NCBI GenBank assembly: GCA_963965975.1
Contig: OZ014425.1
Location: forward strand, 2,059,501 to 2,123,500
Reading direction: 5' to 3'
DNA: 64,000 bases
Source: Xestospongia bergquistia
Lineage: Eukaryota > Porifera > Demospongiae > Haplosclerida > Petrosiidae
Shown: positions 21,946-34,027 of the stretch, one piece after another
Numbering within the stretch: the stretch's first letter is position 1
How the letters are laid out: each line of letters begins with the position of its first letter
Position numbers and translations under genes: made by a program
The notes under the pieces: generated by a model
The model's database searches: none
The model's input: only the letters and a program-made list of their open reading frames with translations
What the model was told of the DNA's origin: nothing

Positions 21946-23071
21946 ATGATTGCACTCAATTCTTCCCTTCCCTCCACCCATCAAGCCAAAAAAAGGGTTA
22001 AAAGATTGTCTGATGAGTGTTTCTCTGATGTTGACCAAATCAACTCAATTCCTCCTCTTCCTCTACCCATCATAATCAACAAAGAAAACTTCTTTACTCA
22101 GACTCCTTTCAACTTGTCATTCGTTTGTTCATCTAAGCCATGCATATCAGAAAGTTCAATGTATGATTTTGCTTCTAGTACTCTGATGATTAATGGTGGA
22201 TTTCTCCAGACTTTTTCCAATGGAGTTTCTATACCATCACCAATTCTCATCTCAGCTACATGACAAATATCAAGTCACCTTCCAAACTCTAGCAGCAAAC
22301 ATATGTCAAGCAACCTCGAGTTAAGGAATCTATGACATTTGCAGCTCAAAATCTTGTTGCTGAATATCGGATGAAGGACCTCCTACTCTACCTAGTAATA
22401 AGGACTACATTACAAGTGGAAAATGGCTCACTGATAATATTATTACGGCAGGACAGAAATTGCTAAAGATGGCTCATCCTAATATGGAAGGGCTGCAGCC
22501 TCCTATCTTAGTTGACACACTGGCCTTTGAAATACAGAGAGGAAGATTCGTTCAATTCTAAATGTCTCAGGTTCCCACTGGATCACAGTATGCAATGTTG
22601 GGAGTCAGCTAGGATAAGTTAATGTGGATGACAGTTTGCTAAGTGGTTCTATACACAGTCACACAAAGAAACAGATAGCCACCATCCTTTTTTCTCACAA
22701 GGAGAAAATAATAAATTTTCTAGCTGTTCAAATTCAACATGGTGGGAGTGATTGCGGTCTCTTTGCATTGGCTTTTGCCACATCACTTTGTTTTTGTGAA
22801 AATCCATCTCAAATAACATATATACAACATGTGTTTCATAATCATCTAGTTTCTTGTATTGAAGCCAAAAATCTTACTGAATTTCCTTCCCATAGTAGAA
22901 CAAAAAAAGCTCAGATGAATTCTCAAATAACTTACATCATCTATTGTGTTTGCTGGCTACCAGAGAGTAGTAGAATGATATGTTGATGTTTGTGTAATAA
23001 ATGGTACCACTATGTTTGTGTGAACACTCCTAAAGAAGCTTGGGAAAAGAGAAAATTAGAATGGTTTTTGT
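21946..23071 (+). pseudogene. Unit 2: Ulp1-like protease gene relic
   Basis: Longer at the 5' side than unit 1 (MIALNSSLPSTHQAKKRVK before the shared INSIPPLPLPI segment). It has the same slip before LNVSGSHW, a stop before VNVDDS and an intact GGSDCGLFALA. It also has a deletion in the YPSDKDY segment (CTACCTAGTAATAAG) that adds a frameshift. Confidence 0.72.
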
Positions 23072-24225
23072 AACAGTTGTTCATAGGTTGTTTTATTATC
23101 CTCTATTAGTCCACTTGTTGAACATACATTATTAACTTTTTCAATGCATTAATACAATTTTTTTCTTTCATTCATTGTTGTTGAGTGAATAACTAGACAT
23201 ACATATACGCAGTGTAGAGCCTCGTGCAGTGAATTGCATACATTTTTGTTAGACAAAGAGCCACAAGAGTTCCGAGTTCAGATTGCAGCAAAAGGTCGTG
23301 GAGCTAGTGCAGTAACATTCCTAAGCGTTATACTGAAGCACGTGAGCATACGTTTGCATGTTGCGCTGAAACAATTGCATTCTCAAGCGTGACACATACA
23401 TACATACAAACTATCTGCGAGATGCGATGGTTTGTATGTATGGTAGAATGGTTTTTGTAACAGTTGTTCATAGGTTGTTTTATTATCTTCTATTAGTCCA
23501 CTTGTTAAACATACATTATTAACTTTTTCAATGCATTAATACAATTTTTTTCTTTCATTCATTGTTGTTGAGTAAATAACTAGACATACGTATACGCAGT
23601 GTAGAGCCTCGTGCAGTGAATTGCATACATTTTTGTTAGACAAAGAGCCACAAGAGTTCCGAGTTCCGAGTTCAGATTGCAGCAAAAGGTTGTGGAGCTA
23701 GTGCAGTAACATTCCTAAGCGTTACACTGAAGCACGTGAGCATACGTTTGCGTGTTGCGCTGAAACAATTGCATTCTCAAGCGTGACACATACATACATC
23801 CATACATACATACAAACTATCTGCGAGATGCGATGGTTTGTATGTATGGTAGAATGGTTTTTGTAACAGTTGTTCATAGGTTGTTTTATTATCTTCTATT
23901 AGTCCACTTGTTGAACATACATTATTAACTTTTTCAATGCATTAATACAATTTTTTTCTTTCATTCATTGTTGTTGAGTAAATAACTAGACATACGTATA
24001 CGCAGTGTAGAGCCTCGCGCAGTGAATTGCATACATTTTTGTTAGACAAAGAGCCACAAGAGTTCCGAGTTCAGATTGCAGCAAAAGGTCGTGGAGCTAG
24101 TGCAGTAACATTCCTAAGCGTTACACTGAAGCACGTGAGCATACGTTTGCGTGTTGCGCTGAAACAATTGCATTCTCAAGCGTGACACATACATACATAC
24201 AAACTATCTGCGAGATGCGACGCAC
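23058..24225. repeat. Unit 2: three tandem copies of the roughly 400-bp repeat
   Basis: Copies begin at 23058, 23445 and 23851. Each internal joint contains the inverted pair CATACATACAAAC / GTTTGTATGTATG around TATCTGCGAGATGCGATG. The last copy instead runs into GCGACGCACGATTATTTG before the ISL2EU end. Confidence 0.9.
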
Positions 24226-24958
24226 GATTATTTGCCTAGCGCTAAGGTGCTCGGCAATAAGCACTATAGACCCTCTGCAAAGGGCGTGTCAATAACGTGG
24301 GGGTGTTTCCTGTCGGCCATGTTGGTGTACATGTGTAATTATGAACTCCAGTAATCGATCAAGGAACGGTCCTTTTTTGCCTGATTACGTATCTACTTTG
24401 GATAATCCTGATGCTAAAAAGAGATACCTGGAAAAATTGGCTATTATTGGGGGGTTGGATCCATATGAAACTGTCAGGAGTGATTGGGAAGATGATGTGG
24501 ACAAATGGCCGAGTATAACCTGTATCCATATAGGCATGTATTTGCTGGTTACTCCAAGTCCATATAGTGGCGATGATTTAGTTAATTATAAAAGTATGGA
24601 CTGCTATATTAATTTTCTTTCTGGATGGGTGAGAGAAATACTCGTCAGAGCACCAAGCAATAATCTTCGAGTTATTTTTGCTAAGGTATAAATAACTTTT
24701 GTGATTTGCATTATTGTGTTATTATTATATAGGTGAATCATTCTCAGCGGCTGAGTGAAAAGCCATTGATTCCCTGGATCATTGCTGAAACAGAAGGAAA
24801 CATTCTTGGGGGTCACTGCAACTGCACAGCAGGATTAGGTGAGACTTGCTCACACATTGCATCAACTCTATGGGCCATTGAATCTGGTGTCTGTCTCAGA
24901 GACTCTATGACAGTGACTCAGAAGGAAGCTTACTGGATACTTCCAACAAAAGTCAAAG

Positions 24959-25751
24959 TTTCTGTAACCGTAGCAAATATGGTGATGGAAAATGTTGAAC
25001 AGAGAGCCTTATCCTCCTTTGATTACCAGCCTTTATTTTGGAAACGATATGTTGATGACACCTTCACAGCATTACCAGCAGGTGTTATTGATCGTTTTCA
25101 CAAACATCTTAACTACATAGAACCGTCCATACAGTTCACTGTTGAGATAGAAGAAAACGGCCGCCTCCCACGTCATTAGAAATGATGATGGAACCCTATG
25201 CTCATCTGTCTATCGAAAGAAAACTCACACTGATCAATACCTGCCAGTATTCTTCCCACCACTCCTCCTCCCATAACAGAACAACAGAATATATCCACCA
25301 ATGCTCTAGCAGAACATGCTTGGCATAAGGGCCACAAGATCAACTGGGATAAACCCACCATCCTAGCCCGCCACCCATACCTTATGCAGAGATGCATCCT
25401 GGAATCTTGGCATATTCACTATCATAAGGGTACCGTCAATAGAGAGCAGGGTCCCATACCTCAAGCTTACCTCACGCTCCAGAACAGAGCGCACGAGCCG
25501 CACCCAACCCACGCAACGCGTGCATCCATTCCTGGTACGTCGATATGTACTACATCAACTCCTGGGATGACTACCAACAACGAAAAAGACGCTAACCTTT
25601 GAACCTAGTTTAGAGTATAAATAGGACTGTTTTTCATTCATGCATTTATTATTATGTAGCCACTGATGATGACAGTTGATCTAACTGTTGAAATGTTTGG
25701 CAAAGAAAATTGTTTTCTTTGGTGAAAGATCAAAAAATGAACATTACTATA
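24959..25751 (+). mobile_element. Unit 2: Penelope-like element, internally deleted
   Basis: Same insertion point and 11-bp repeats as unit 1 (24948-24958 and 25752-25762). The RT box reads RYVDDTF. About 470 bp, including the core of the GIY-YIG domain, are deleted near 25274, leaving only the C-terminal CILESWHI part. Confidence 0.85.
25663..25693 (+). ncRNA. Unit 2: hammerhead-ribozyme-like core
   Basis: The sequence CTGATGA, ACAGTT/AACTGT hairpin and GAAA is identical to unit 1. Outer helices were not resolved. Confidence 0.5.
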
Positions 25752-27224
25752 AAAAGTCAAAGAAGTGCCATATGCCACAATTAAAAACATCAATTTCATT
25801 GGGAAGAAAAAGAGTCGTAATATATTATCATCACTTTCATCATCATCATCATCTGCTTCCCCCTCACCTTCAACATCTGCTTCCCCCTCACCTTTACCAT
25901 CCCCTTCATCAAATGAAGAAATTAGTGAATTCTTTTCCTCGTTAGCCTCAGATCTCTCAGTCAAACCAGCAATACTTTCACTGGTAGAGCCATACAGCTC
26001 TAGGTATGTTCCAAAGTCATTGGATGAAGACCTTCCTATGTGCTTGTCAACTTTATTTAAGCCTGAGTATCTGACTTGTAGCTATGGAGAACTGTTACAA
26101 CTGAGTAAACAGTGTAACATTGTCATTACTTCTGATCAAGTTCAAGCAGTCGAAAGCAAAACAAGATCTCAAATGAGATGTTCATTGTGGTTTAGGATGA
26201 GAAGTGGAAGGATCACTGCATCAAAATTTAAGAATGTATCTCACACAAATGAAGCTTCACCTTCTATAAGCCTAATAATGACAATATGTCATCCTGAACT
26301 TTCCTGATTTTCAAGTACTGCAACAACATGGGGCTGTGAGCATGAGAAAGTTGCTAGAGATAAATATTACTCAAAATCCTCTTACCAACATTCAAAATTC
26401 ACAGTAAGTAATTTTAACATGTGAGTATATTTTGATGTTGTGCACACTAGATCGAAGATTGTGGTTTATTCATTGATGTGGACCATCCTTTTATTGCTGC
26501 TTCTCCAGATGGTCTAGTATTTTGTGAATGTTGTGGAGAAGGTGTATGTGAAATAAAAGTATGTTCAGTTGTAATTAAAAAAGTGTTGATGTTTTATGTT
26601 GCAGTGTCCTTACTGTCATAAGAATGATTCTGTTTATGATGCAGCTAAACATAGAACCTTTTGTCTCTTTGAAAATGATGATGGTTACCTAGAGCTGAAA
26701 CGTGACCATGCGTATTATTATCAGGTATGTTTTATAAGTGGGATATTTGATATTTGATATAATGTAAATTTTTATGTTAGGTTCAATGTCAAATGTTCTG
26801 TACAAGACGAACCTATTGCAACATTGAAAGAATTTATCCCAATGAGGAGTTCTGGCATCAAAATGTCCCTCGAGTGCAGCACTTTTTTACTACTGCAATC
26901 TTGCCAGAACTGATAGGAAAGTTTTTTTCTCGAACAACGGATCGATCCACAAACTCAGGCATGGATTTAACACCTTCAGTACCCACATCTTATTGTTATT
27001 GCAATGGGCCTGAGAGAGATGCTATGATAGGTTGTGACAATCCCAATTGTGTCTACAAGTGGTTTCATTTTGATTGTCTTGGGCTAACGTCTGAACCAAA
27101 ATCAAAGCAGTGGTTTTGTCCTGAATGTAGAAGGTTGCCAAAGTTCAGCAGAAAGAAGAAAGTGTCTACTAACTAACTTTGATTAATATATATATATTAT
27201 TAATAATGAATGAATTACATATGT

Positions 27225-28668
27225 TTAATCAAAAGGTACTACTGATTCGCAAATATTAATAAGAGCACTGCAAACATAAACGATTTTATCTAATGTTGGT
27301 GTTTCATTACCATTAGATATAACAAAATCAATTGGTTGAGTTGCACTTAGTATAGAGTATTTTTTCCGTATGTTTCCAATTACACGTTCAATGTGTATTC
27401 TAACGTTAGCGACATTCCTGGTCTGTTCAACATCTATAGGATTCAGTTGTGCTTTATGCTTTGTAAAAGCAGGAAGTTCTAACCGTGACAATTTCATTCC
27501 TACAGAGTCCTTTATGTCAAAGCCACGGTCTGCCAAGACTGTGTCACCAGGAACTAGATGATCAAGCAAGTAAGAATGTTCGGTTAGAAATTTGTCACTA
27601 GTTCTTCCTCCCCACCCCTCTGAAATGAAGATCACAGTTCCTTGAGGAGTGACACCTATTAAATACTTGACAGTGTTGTGATGTTTGTATGAAGAATATG
27701 TTTGTGCTCTAGCAAGCAAATTGGTTGGACGATCTAGGAATATTTCAAAACAGTCGATTATGACCACACACCTAGGAAAATGCTTCCGAAATACCATTGG
27801 CATTGTCTTCATTGATGCATCCCTCTCTGGCCATTTAATCAAAGGTTTCAGCTTGACAAACAACATGCTGATCACACGAGTGAATATGCGGCCGACTGTG
27901 GAGTTGTGAACCTTAAATCTGTACCCTAGATCCTGACTGGGTAGATTTAAACGAAGTCTGATTAATGTCATCACAAGTTGTTGAAATGTAGACAATGACA
28001 TATTGCTGTGACTGGTCAGGTATCTCTTTACATATACAAACAGTTTCATTAACAAACTCCATGTACTAAGACCAGTATAATACAGTACCTTCTTATCATC
28101 ATACTTAAAATATTCCTCGTCTATTATTCGCTCTGCTAGTTCTGATCTCAACGGTGAAACTGCCTGCTTTAGATCTTCAATATCTTGTTCCTTTGAGTAT
28201 GATTCCTCTGTTTGAGTAGCAACATTGTGACATTCATTGACTGTACTGGTTTCTTTATTTCTTAAATCATTCTCGGAGACCTCCTCATTCTCAGACACCA
28301 CCTCATTATCATCACCTAGCTCATCAGTAACGACAATGTCTGTTGACTCCCTCAGACATAAACGATGTCTCCTTTCAGCTCGTTCGTATCTTTTAATACA
28401 TGTGGTCGTTTCTTGCTCATAACCTAACTTTAAACGAGGGGCCCAGTCAGGATTATTTTGATCATAGAGTTGTGATGGAGAACCACTGATAAAATGTTCT
28501 GAACAAACCCTAATGTTGTGGTATTGTTCTTTTGCAATATCTTTTCTTTTTATCTTAGCAAGCCAAGTTTCTTGTCTTTTTCTGCTAAGTGATTCAGTTT
28601 CTGAAAAACTAATCCATTTGTCCCTTTTGCTCCGATTCTCACATCCAACAAACTGTACATATCACCAT
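27225..28668 (-). pseudogene. Unit 2: THAP-DDE transposase, THAP domain broken
   Basis: The DDE domain is open from the acidic linker to the native C-terminus ESVVPFD at 27225, with [19 protein letters not shown] and RIHIERVIG. The N-terminal THAP region is damaged by one extra base near 28652 (CAACAAACTG) and by a deletion near 28603 that removes the codons around [10 protein letters not shown]. No start codon remains in frame upstream of 28301. Confidence 0.82.
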
Positions 28669-28750
28669 TTTATAACGCACATGTACACCAACATGGCCGA
28701 CAGGAAACACCCCCATGTTATTGACACGCCCTTTGCAGAGGGTCTATATA

Positions 28751-30271
28751 CAGGCATGGGGCCAAGTACATTGGTACTTGTACTTAAGTACTATAAGTAC
28801 ATCTATGAAAGTACTTGTACTTGTACTTAAGTCCTTTTTTAATTTTTACGTAGTACTTGTACTTGTACTCAAGTACTGAGGTATGTACTTGCAAGTAGTT
28901 AAATACTTATAAGTAATTTGAAGTACCTTTAAGTCTTTTAAGTCCTTCTAATATTATTGATCAAAGAAGGTGTTACCTTTTCATACTTAACTGCATCAAC
29001 CAGGTGCTAAATAGAGGTCAAAGACTCAAAGTTATCTCATGAGTAGTCATGCATATATAAGGACAGCTTGTTCATTTTTACTCTTTCAAAAACATGGCTA
29101 CTGCTAGCAAAGTTCCAGCTGTGTTAAAGCACTACATTGTTTCTGAGACATTGCCAGAAGTAGACTTCAAAGCTAAATGCAAGTATTGCAGTAAGATCTG
29201 TCAAGGCTACAACTAACTGGTGGAAGCACTTGGTAAGTAACTACAGAATATTTATAATGATCAAATCAATGCTACTATTCTTTTTTAGAGACGAGCACAT
29301 CAACAGATTTTAAAGAAAGATCAATCTGATACTGAGACACAGCAAACGCTAACTCATATTGTAGAGTCTGACAAAAAGTATGATTGCAAACATCCAAAGC
29401 AAGTTTCGGCTACTGAAGATCTAGTTAACTTTGTTGCTGATGATCTTATGCCTTTGTCCCTGGTGGAGAGTATTCGCTTTAAGAAGTTTGTGAACAGATT
29501 AGATCCACATTATTACCTTCCTAGTCGGAAGCATTTGTCAACAACACTACTCAAGAAGAAGTACGATAAAGTGAAGAACATGGTGTTGAAGCGATTGAAG
29601 GATGTAGAAAATATTAGCGTTACTGTAGATCTTTGGTCTAATCGACAAATGAGATCTTATCTGGGGATTACTGGGCACTTTATATCAAATGACTGGAAAC
29701 TAGAATCTGTCATGTTAGGGTGCAATCGTGTGACTGGAAGACATACTGCTGAAAATATCTGTCTGGTATGATGAAGTGACTTCTGATTTTAATATAAGTC
29801 AAAAAAGTGAGACATATTGTCACTGACAGTGGATCTAATGTCAAGAAAGCATTTCTAACACTACCAGGCTATGTGCAGGATCAAACAATTGACAGTGAGA
29901 TTGATGATAACGATGACACAGAAGAATACGAAGCTGTCAGTATCTCTTCAGAAGGAGTTACATTTGAACACCACTCATGCTTTGCACACACTCTACAGTT
30001 GGTAATAAAAGATGGATTAAAGAAAGCAGGTCACATAAACACAGTTATTAAAAGGTGCTCAAAACTCGTGTCATTTGTACGAAGATCAACCATTGCAACT
30101 GATATCCTTGGAACAGAGAATAGACTTCAAGCTGACAACATCACTACGTGGAATTCGCAGTTAAAAATGATCAAATCAGTGCTTGCCATACCAGAAACTA
30201 GGCTCTCTGAGTTAGAGGGAGCTCCTAATCTGTCACATCACGATCGAAACATCCTTCAAGATATATGTCGA
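28751..30271 (+). mobile_element. hAT transposon, 3'-truncated
   Basis: The left end begins CAGGCATGGGGCCAAGTAC at 28751, followed by clustered GTACTT repeats up to about 28940. Such subterminal repeats are common transposase-binding sites in hAT elements. The transposase gene follows. The right end is missing, as the sequence breaks at a palindrome at 30272, so no 8-bp target duplication can be checked. Present only in unit 2. Confidence 0.78.
29094..30270 (+). pseudogene. hAT transposase with BED finger, truncated
   Basis: The start MATASKVPAVLKHYI leads into a BED zinc finger (CKYCSK ... TTNWWKHLRRAH) with a one-base slip inside it. An intron at about 29233-29288 follows. The next exon contains ISVTVDLWSNRQMRSY (first catalytic Asp). 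A further exon contains RHIVTDSGSNVKKAF (second Asp) and CFAHTLQLVIKDGLKK (insertion-domain Cys/His). The reading frame ends at the deletion junction, so the Glu and the C-terminal dimerisation domain are absent. ZBED-like hAT family. Confidence 0.82.
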
Positions 30272-30334
30272 TATAAAGTGTCCCCCATAAATAGGTATAT
30301 AGACTATATACCTATTTATGGGGGACACTTTATA
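30272..30334. repeat. 63-bp perfect palindrome at hAT deletion junction
   Basis: Thirty-base arms (30272-30301 and 30305-30334) are exact reverse complements with only GAC between them. The right arm is the normal sequence outside the ISL2EU right end (TATATACCTATTTATGGGGG). The left arm is an inverted copy fused to truncated hAT sequence. Confidence 0.95.
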
Positions 30335-30732
30335 CTAGTACAGGATGTCTCCCCCAGGGGACACCTTATACTAAGAGGGAACAATCTGCACTAGTTCCAG
30401 CAGTTGTACATGGACATTTTACACTAGTGCAGAATTAGCCTCGTACCCAGGCTTTCGCGAAAGAAAAGAAAGCCTGGTAACTACTGTTTGCACATGCGCG
30501 GAATTATTGTAATTTATGCAATATAGTGACATCATAATTACAACATTTTAAATTAAAGGACGAGTAAATAGGCTGGGTTTACATTAATGATGCTTCATTC
30601 ACTACACGAGTTTAAGCATGGCTAGTTGAGTTTGTCGGTTGTGCAGAGATTTAGTAAAAACAAAAAGAGCATCAAACTTGTTCAGTGCTGTTGGGATACA
30701 AAACCACACTAAGACATCTTTTCCGTGATATA

Positions 30733-31329
30733 CCGTAGTGCTAGAAATAATTGCGGGTATTAAACATTGCGATTTCTGCAATTGTTGGTAACTTTCTTTA
30801 AAATACGATTTTTAATAATGCAATTTTCTTCTCAGACAAGATTCATAAAGAATTATTTATAAGTGATTGAATGCATGAGTAGGCTAACCATGTCACTGAC
30901 TATATACATGAATGTCAGATACCGACATCATCTGCACCAGAGACATCATCAGAGTCAAAGGGGTCCTTATCTGATTCCAAGGTAGCATCAGCTACGAGAA
31001 CTTTAGGACGATCTGCTGGCTTTGAGCTTGAATGCTGCGGCTGCTTCTCCACTAGCACTAGCGATACAGCCGCGTTAGCTTCTTTGGTCGCCCTTTCACC
31101 TATTCCCGTGTCCTTGGCTGATGGTAAAGAGCTCGAACTTTAGAAGAACTTGAGGAGAGCCATGTTGATCTTGACACCTGCTTGAGCGCTTACACGTACA
31201 CGTGACTAAAAGTGGGCGGGGTACCATTTAGGCATGATTTAAATTAATGCGATACTAAATTTTGCGATTGTGCAGAAACTCGCATTTTTCGCATTTGTTT
31301 GTATCATGCAATTATTTCTAGCACTACAG
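30733..31329. mobile_element. Unit 2: pogo/mariner-like MITE with TA duplication
   Basis: Ends CCGTAGTGCTAGAAATAATT and the matching inverted right end (AATTATTTCTAGCACTACAG) are flanked by TA on both sides. The empty site GATATATAGC is seen in units 1 and 4, which proves insertion. On the - strand the interior reads an Ala/Ser/Asp-rich segment (LESDKDPFDSDDVSGADD) resembling the acidic tail of pogo-type transposases, so it may be an internally deleted derivative. Confidence 0.8.
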
Positions 31330-31628
31330 TATAGCTTCAATGGACAAGAGTTGCTCTTTTTTAGAGCTTAGAGTAGAGCAGCAGAAAAGTTTTTATCAGT
31401 ACTACAAGTACCCATCACACATTGCGGTAAAAGGAATTTTGACGTCAGTTGACGGAGAATTCCTAAAGTATACTATTTTCCAAGAAATCTGTGGAAATTT
31501 AACGTATGCGCAAACGTCTAGTAATGTAGTTACCAGACATTCTTTTCTATTGCGAATGTCTGAGCATGAGGCTAGTGCAGAATGTCCCCACACACATTTT
31601 GCACCAGTGCAATATGTCCCAGGGGACA

Positions 31629-32599
31629 AATTTAGGGGGGACCAAATGCATTATGACACCACATTCATATTTATACTGATATTTGATTCAAATACCAAAC
31701 AGAACAGGATATGTAGCCATAGAACTGCTTATAATGGATTAGAAAGTTTGTATGCATAGATTTATCTTGAGCATTGTAAGACAACTCTATAATAATTATG
31801 ATTACTCTTTTGTTTAGTTCTTATGGCTAAAAAGGATATTTATGTTGTGAAATAAAGTATTAATAATCCAGCTACCATGCACCAATCATATGATAGTCAT
31901 GTGCTCATTACGTCATCACATCCCAGAATAATAGCCACTATTACCATCACATGGTGTCTGGGTATGAGACTATCTGAAGCACCTAAGAATTCTCTAGTCA
32001 ATTTGAGGATTGTGGCAATGAATTTTAGGATAAGGGATAACATTTTCTATTTTAAGTGTCATATGCTGCCAAACTAAGCGCATACAATGTAATTACTGTA
32101 CACAGCATAAAGGAATACAGAATGTAGTACAGTAGTAGCATACAAAGTATCTACCTTTTCTACCAATTGTGTAGTCTCTTGCACTTGGTAGATAATATAC
32201 AGTGCCTACCAATATGATATCATGATCTTAAATATTATAAATAGTTACTTACTGGGATTAGCAAGACTGCAAAGACCACATTTTGTTCAAACTTTCCAAT
32301 TATCACGCACGTTGTCCAGTGACATGTTGCGCATGCGCGGTTGTAACTGTCTATAAAAAGCTGGAAAGCACGGCGTGTATTAATTAAAATTAGCTTTTCG
32401 TTCTATTGTATAAATACGGTATTTATCGATCGCATCATCACTCTTAAAGTCTCTTACATAGTAATTATGAGTATAGTGTAGGCAATCCTAAAGTAGACAT
32501 TGATATTAAACTCATATATTGTTCCGAATAATATTATTCTATTAAGACATACATAGACATTGCTGATGATAAGCCAACTGAACTTTTTTCTTCACCACC
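31629..32599. other. Unit 2: right flank, no gene recognised
   Basis: Homologous to 13882-14850. It is AT-rich with many short inverted and direct motifs (for example TACCAATTGTGTAGTC near 32162) and a GCGCATGCGC-containing segment near 32328. No coding or RNA gene was supported. Confidence 0.6.
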
Positions 32600-33710
32600 A
32601 CATATTTCCCCTTTGACTCCTAATGAAAGTGGTATGTTTATAGCATGCTTTTCATTTGTCATGATTTGTAGTCCAAATTTAAGTCCCCCAAAACTTCTCC
32701 AAGCCCATCAACTCAAGGAATTGTCTCCTACCCTGATGATGTGCAACAAATCACCATCAGGTAAAACCACATATGGAAAGATCCCCCAACTTCTTTTAAA
32801 CAAGGATTTCAATTTCATTTCAATGTTCATGCTACATTTTTGTGAGAGCCATTATTTGATGCAGTGGACCCTACAGGGAATTTTTTCAAATGTTGGTCCA
32901 AGAGATTATTATTACCGACAATTCTTGGTTTGAAGGTCCTTGTGTACCAAGTACTAGTCAAAAGAAAGCTTAAAAGTGTTAGTGAGATAGATAATGATTA
33001 ATTTGAAATTTAATTTTTGCTATATAGCTTGAATATACAAGAAGCAACACATACTTGACAGTCAAGAGTTTGATTTTAGACTAGACTGTGGGATAGCACT
33101 TCCAAGAAATATATATTATCTATCAGCAAAATCAGAAATAATTTGAACTATCTCCAAATATTATTCAGTGGTTGGTCATACACATATTATATGTAATCCT
33201 TAATTTTGTTTTATTTAGATTAGAATCGAAGCTGAATATTAAGGATGGGCTAGCAACACTGATTTCCATTCAGCTGATGCAGAACCATTCAAACCTAATG
33301 AAGCCTCTATTTATTTCTGATGATTCTGTTCCTACCTATACCGTAGTTCAAGACTTCTTCCTTGCCATGTTTTCTCCTTATAGTGCTAACTGGAGAGAGC
33401 TTGAAGAGGAACCACATATGTTCTGGATAAGCTTTCTTCAGAACGAATGTTGACTTAAGTTTAACATTTTGTTAATTTATTGTCACTTCAAATGTTATCT
33501 CATGTAGATGCTGGTGGAAATGTTTCAGTAAATGATGAGAATTTTTGTATTGATTTCTCATTTTGGGTTTTGTCATGTCACTGGTACAACATGAATTCCA
33601 TGCACCAATGCAAGTATCAGCTTCCACAGCAATTCACAATATCCTGCAGCTAATACCAGTTCCAATGTCCTTAGACTTTCTCTATTTGTACATACTTACA
33701 ACTGTTTCAA
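32600..33710 (+). pseudogene. Unit 2: HECT-domain gene relic
   Basis: Pieces line up in order with a HECT ubiquitin-ligase domain: HIWKDPPTSFKQGFQFHFNV followed by AVDPTGNFF (N-lobe start), an exon after the TTATTTAG acceptor at 33218 reading LNIKDGLATLISIQLM ... FFLAMFSPYSANWRELEEE, and after an intron QHEFHAPMQVSASTA (C-lobe). This resembles G2E3-like HECT genes that are common in invertebrate genomes. The catalytic Cys position reads Ala. Stops and frame changes are frequent. It could be an old host gene fragment or transposon cargo. Confidence 0.5.
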
Positions 33711-34027
33711 ACATAACTTTTATTTTGGCATTTCAAATTTTGTTGTGTTTGGACAAATATAAATTTATAACTTTGATATTGTCTGATTTGAGATGATTAA
33801 TTAATGAATACAATATTCACACAATTGCAAATAACCATTTATGTAAATTTGTAAGACCTTGCTTTATCTTCCAATATGCAAACACGATCTTAGGAGATCA
33901 CCCAAAATCAACTAGTAATATACAGACAAGATATTCACATGATCTTAAAAGACACATGATCTTGTAAGGTCAGGGCAAAGGTCTTCTAGGATTCTTGCTG
34001 TGATCTTACAAAACAATCTTCAACAAA

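Larger units (their letters stand above)
24341..27176 (+). pseudogene. Unit 2: SWIM-YqaJ-PHD gene with Penelope insert
   Basis: Order: N-terminal region (24341-24685), SWIM finger CNCTAGLGETCSH (exon from 24733), Penelope insert (24959-25751), a Ser/Pro linker, then the YqaJ nuclease fold. That fold includes WFRMRSGRITASKF, the exon IEDCGLFIDVDHPF with AASPDGLVF, GVCEIK, CPYCHKND, HAYYYQ and VQCQMFC, keeping the catalytic Asp, Glu-x-Lys and Gln positions. A PHD finger (CYCNGPERDAMIGCDNPNC ... WFCPECRR) ends the protein at 27176. Introns are 44-60 bp. Lesions are the insert and a TGA at about 26305 (HPELS stop). Without them the gene would read through. The protein presumably assists ISL2EU transposition. 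Confidence 0.82.
24267..28746. mobile_element. Unit 2: ISL2EU-type transposon, most complete copy
   Basis: Inverted ends TAGACCCTCTGC...GCAGAGGGTCTA bound the element, which holds both genes and the nested Penelope copy. It is the only unit besides 5 where the YqaJ catalytic exons and the PHD finger are present. A hAT element begins 4 bp beyond its right end. Confidence 0.82.
19511..31628 (+). mobile_element. Unit 2: Ginger-like composite with nested elements
   Basis: Same left end (TGTCCCCCTGGACAATTTAC at 19511) and right end (AGGGGACA to 31628) as unit 1. It is larger because it keeps the integrase core, has three 400-bp repeats, a long ISL2EU copy, a hAT insertion and a pogo-like MITE. 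Confidence 0.6.

Noticed and set aside
25638-25964. Acidic - strand frame with Gly-Glu-Asp repeats
   Set aside because: It is the antisense of the Ser/Pro linker of the YqaJ gene.
26000-27176. YqaJ recombinase suggesting an integrated phage or virus
   Set aside because: Introns, the PHD finger, the SWIM motif and the ISL2EU inverted ends show it is a eukaryotic transposon gene.
31877-32077. Open frame MHQSYDSHVLITSS, repeated in other units
   Set aside because: Same explanation: conserved duplicated flank with no coding signature.
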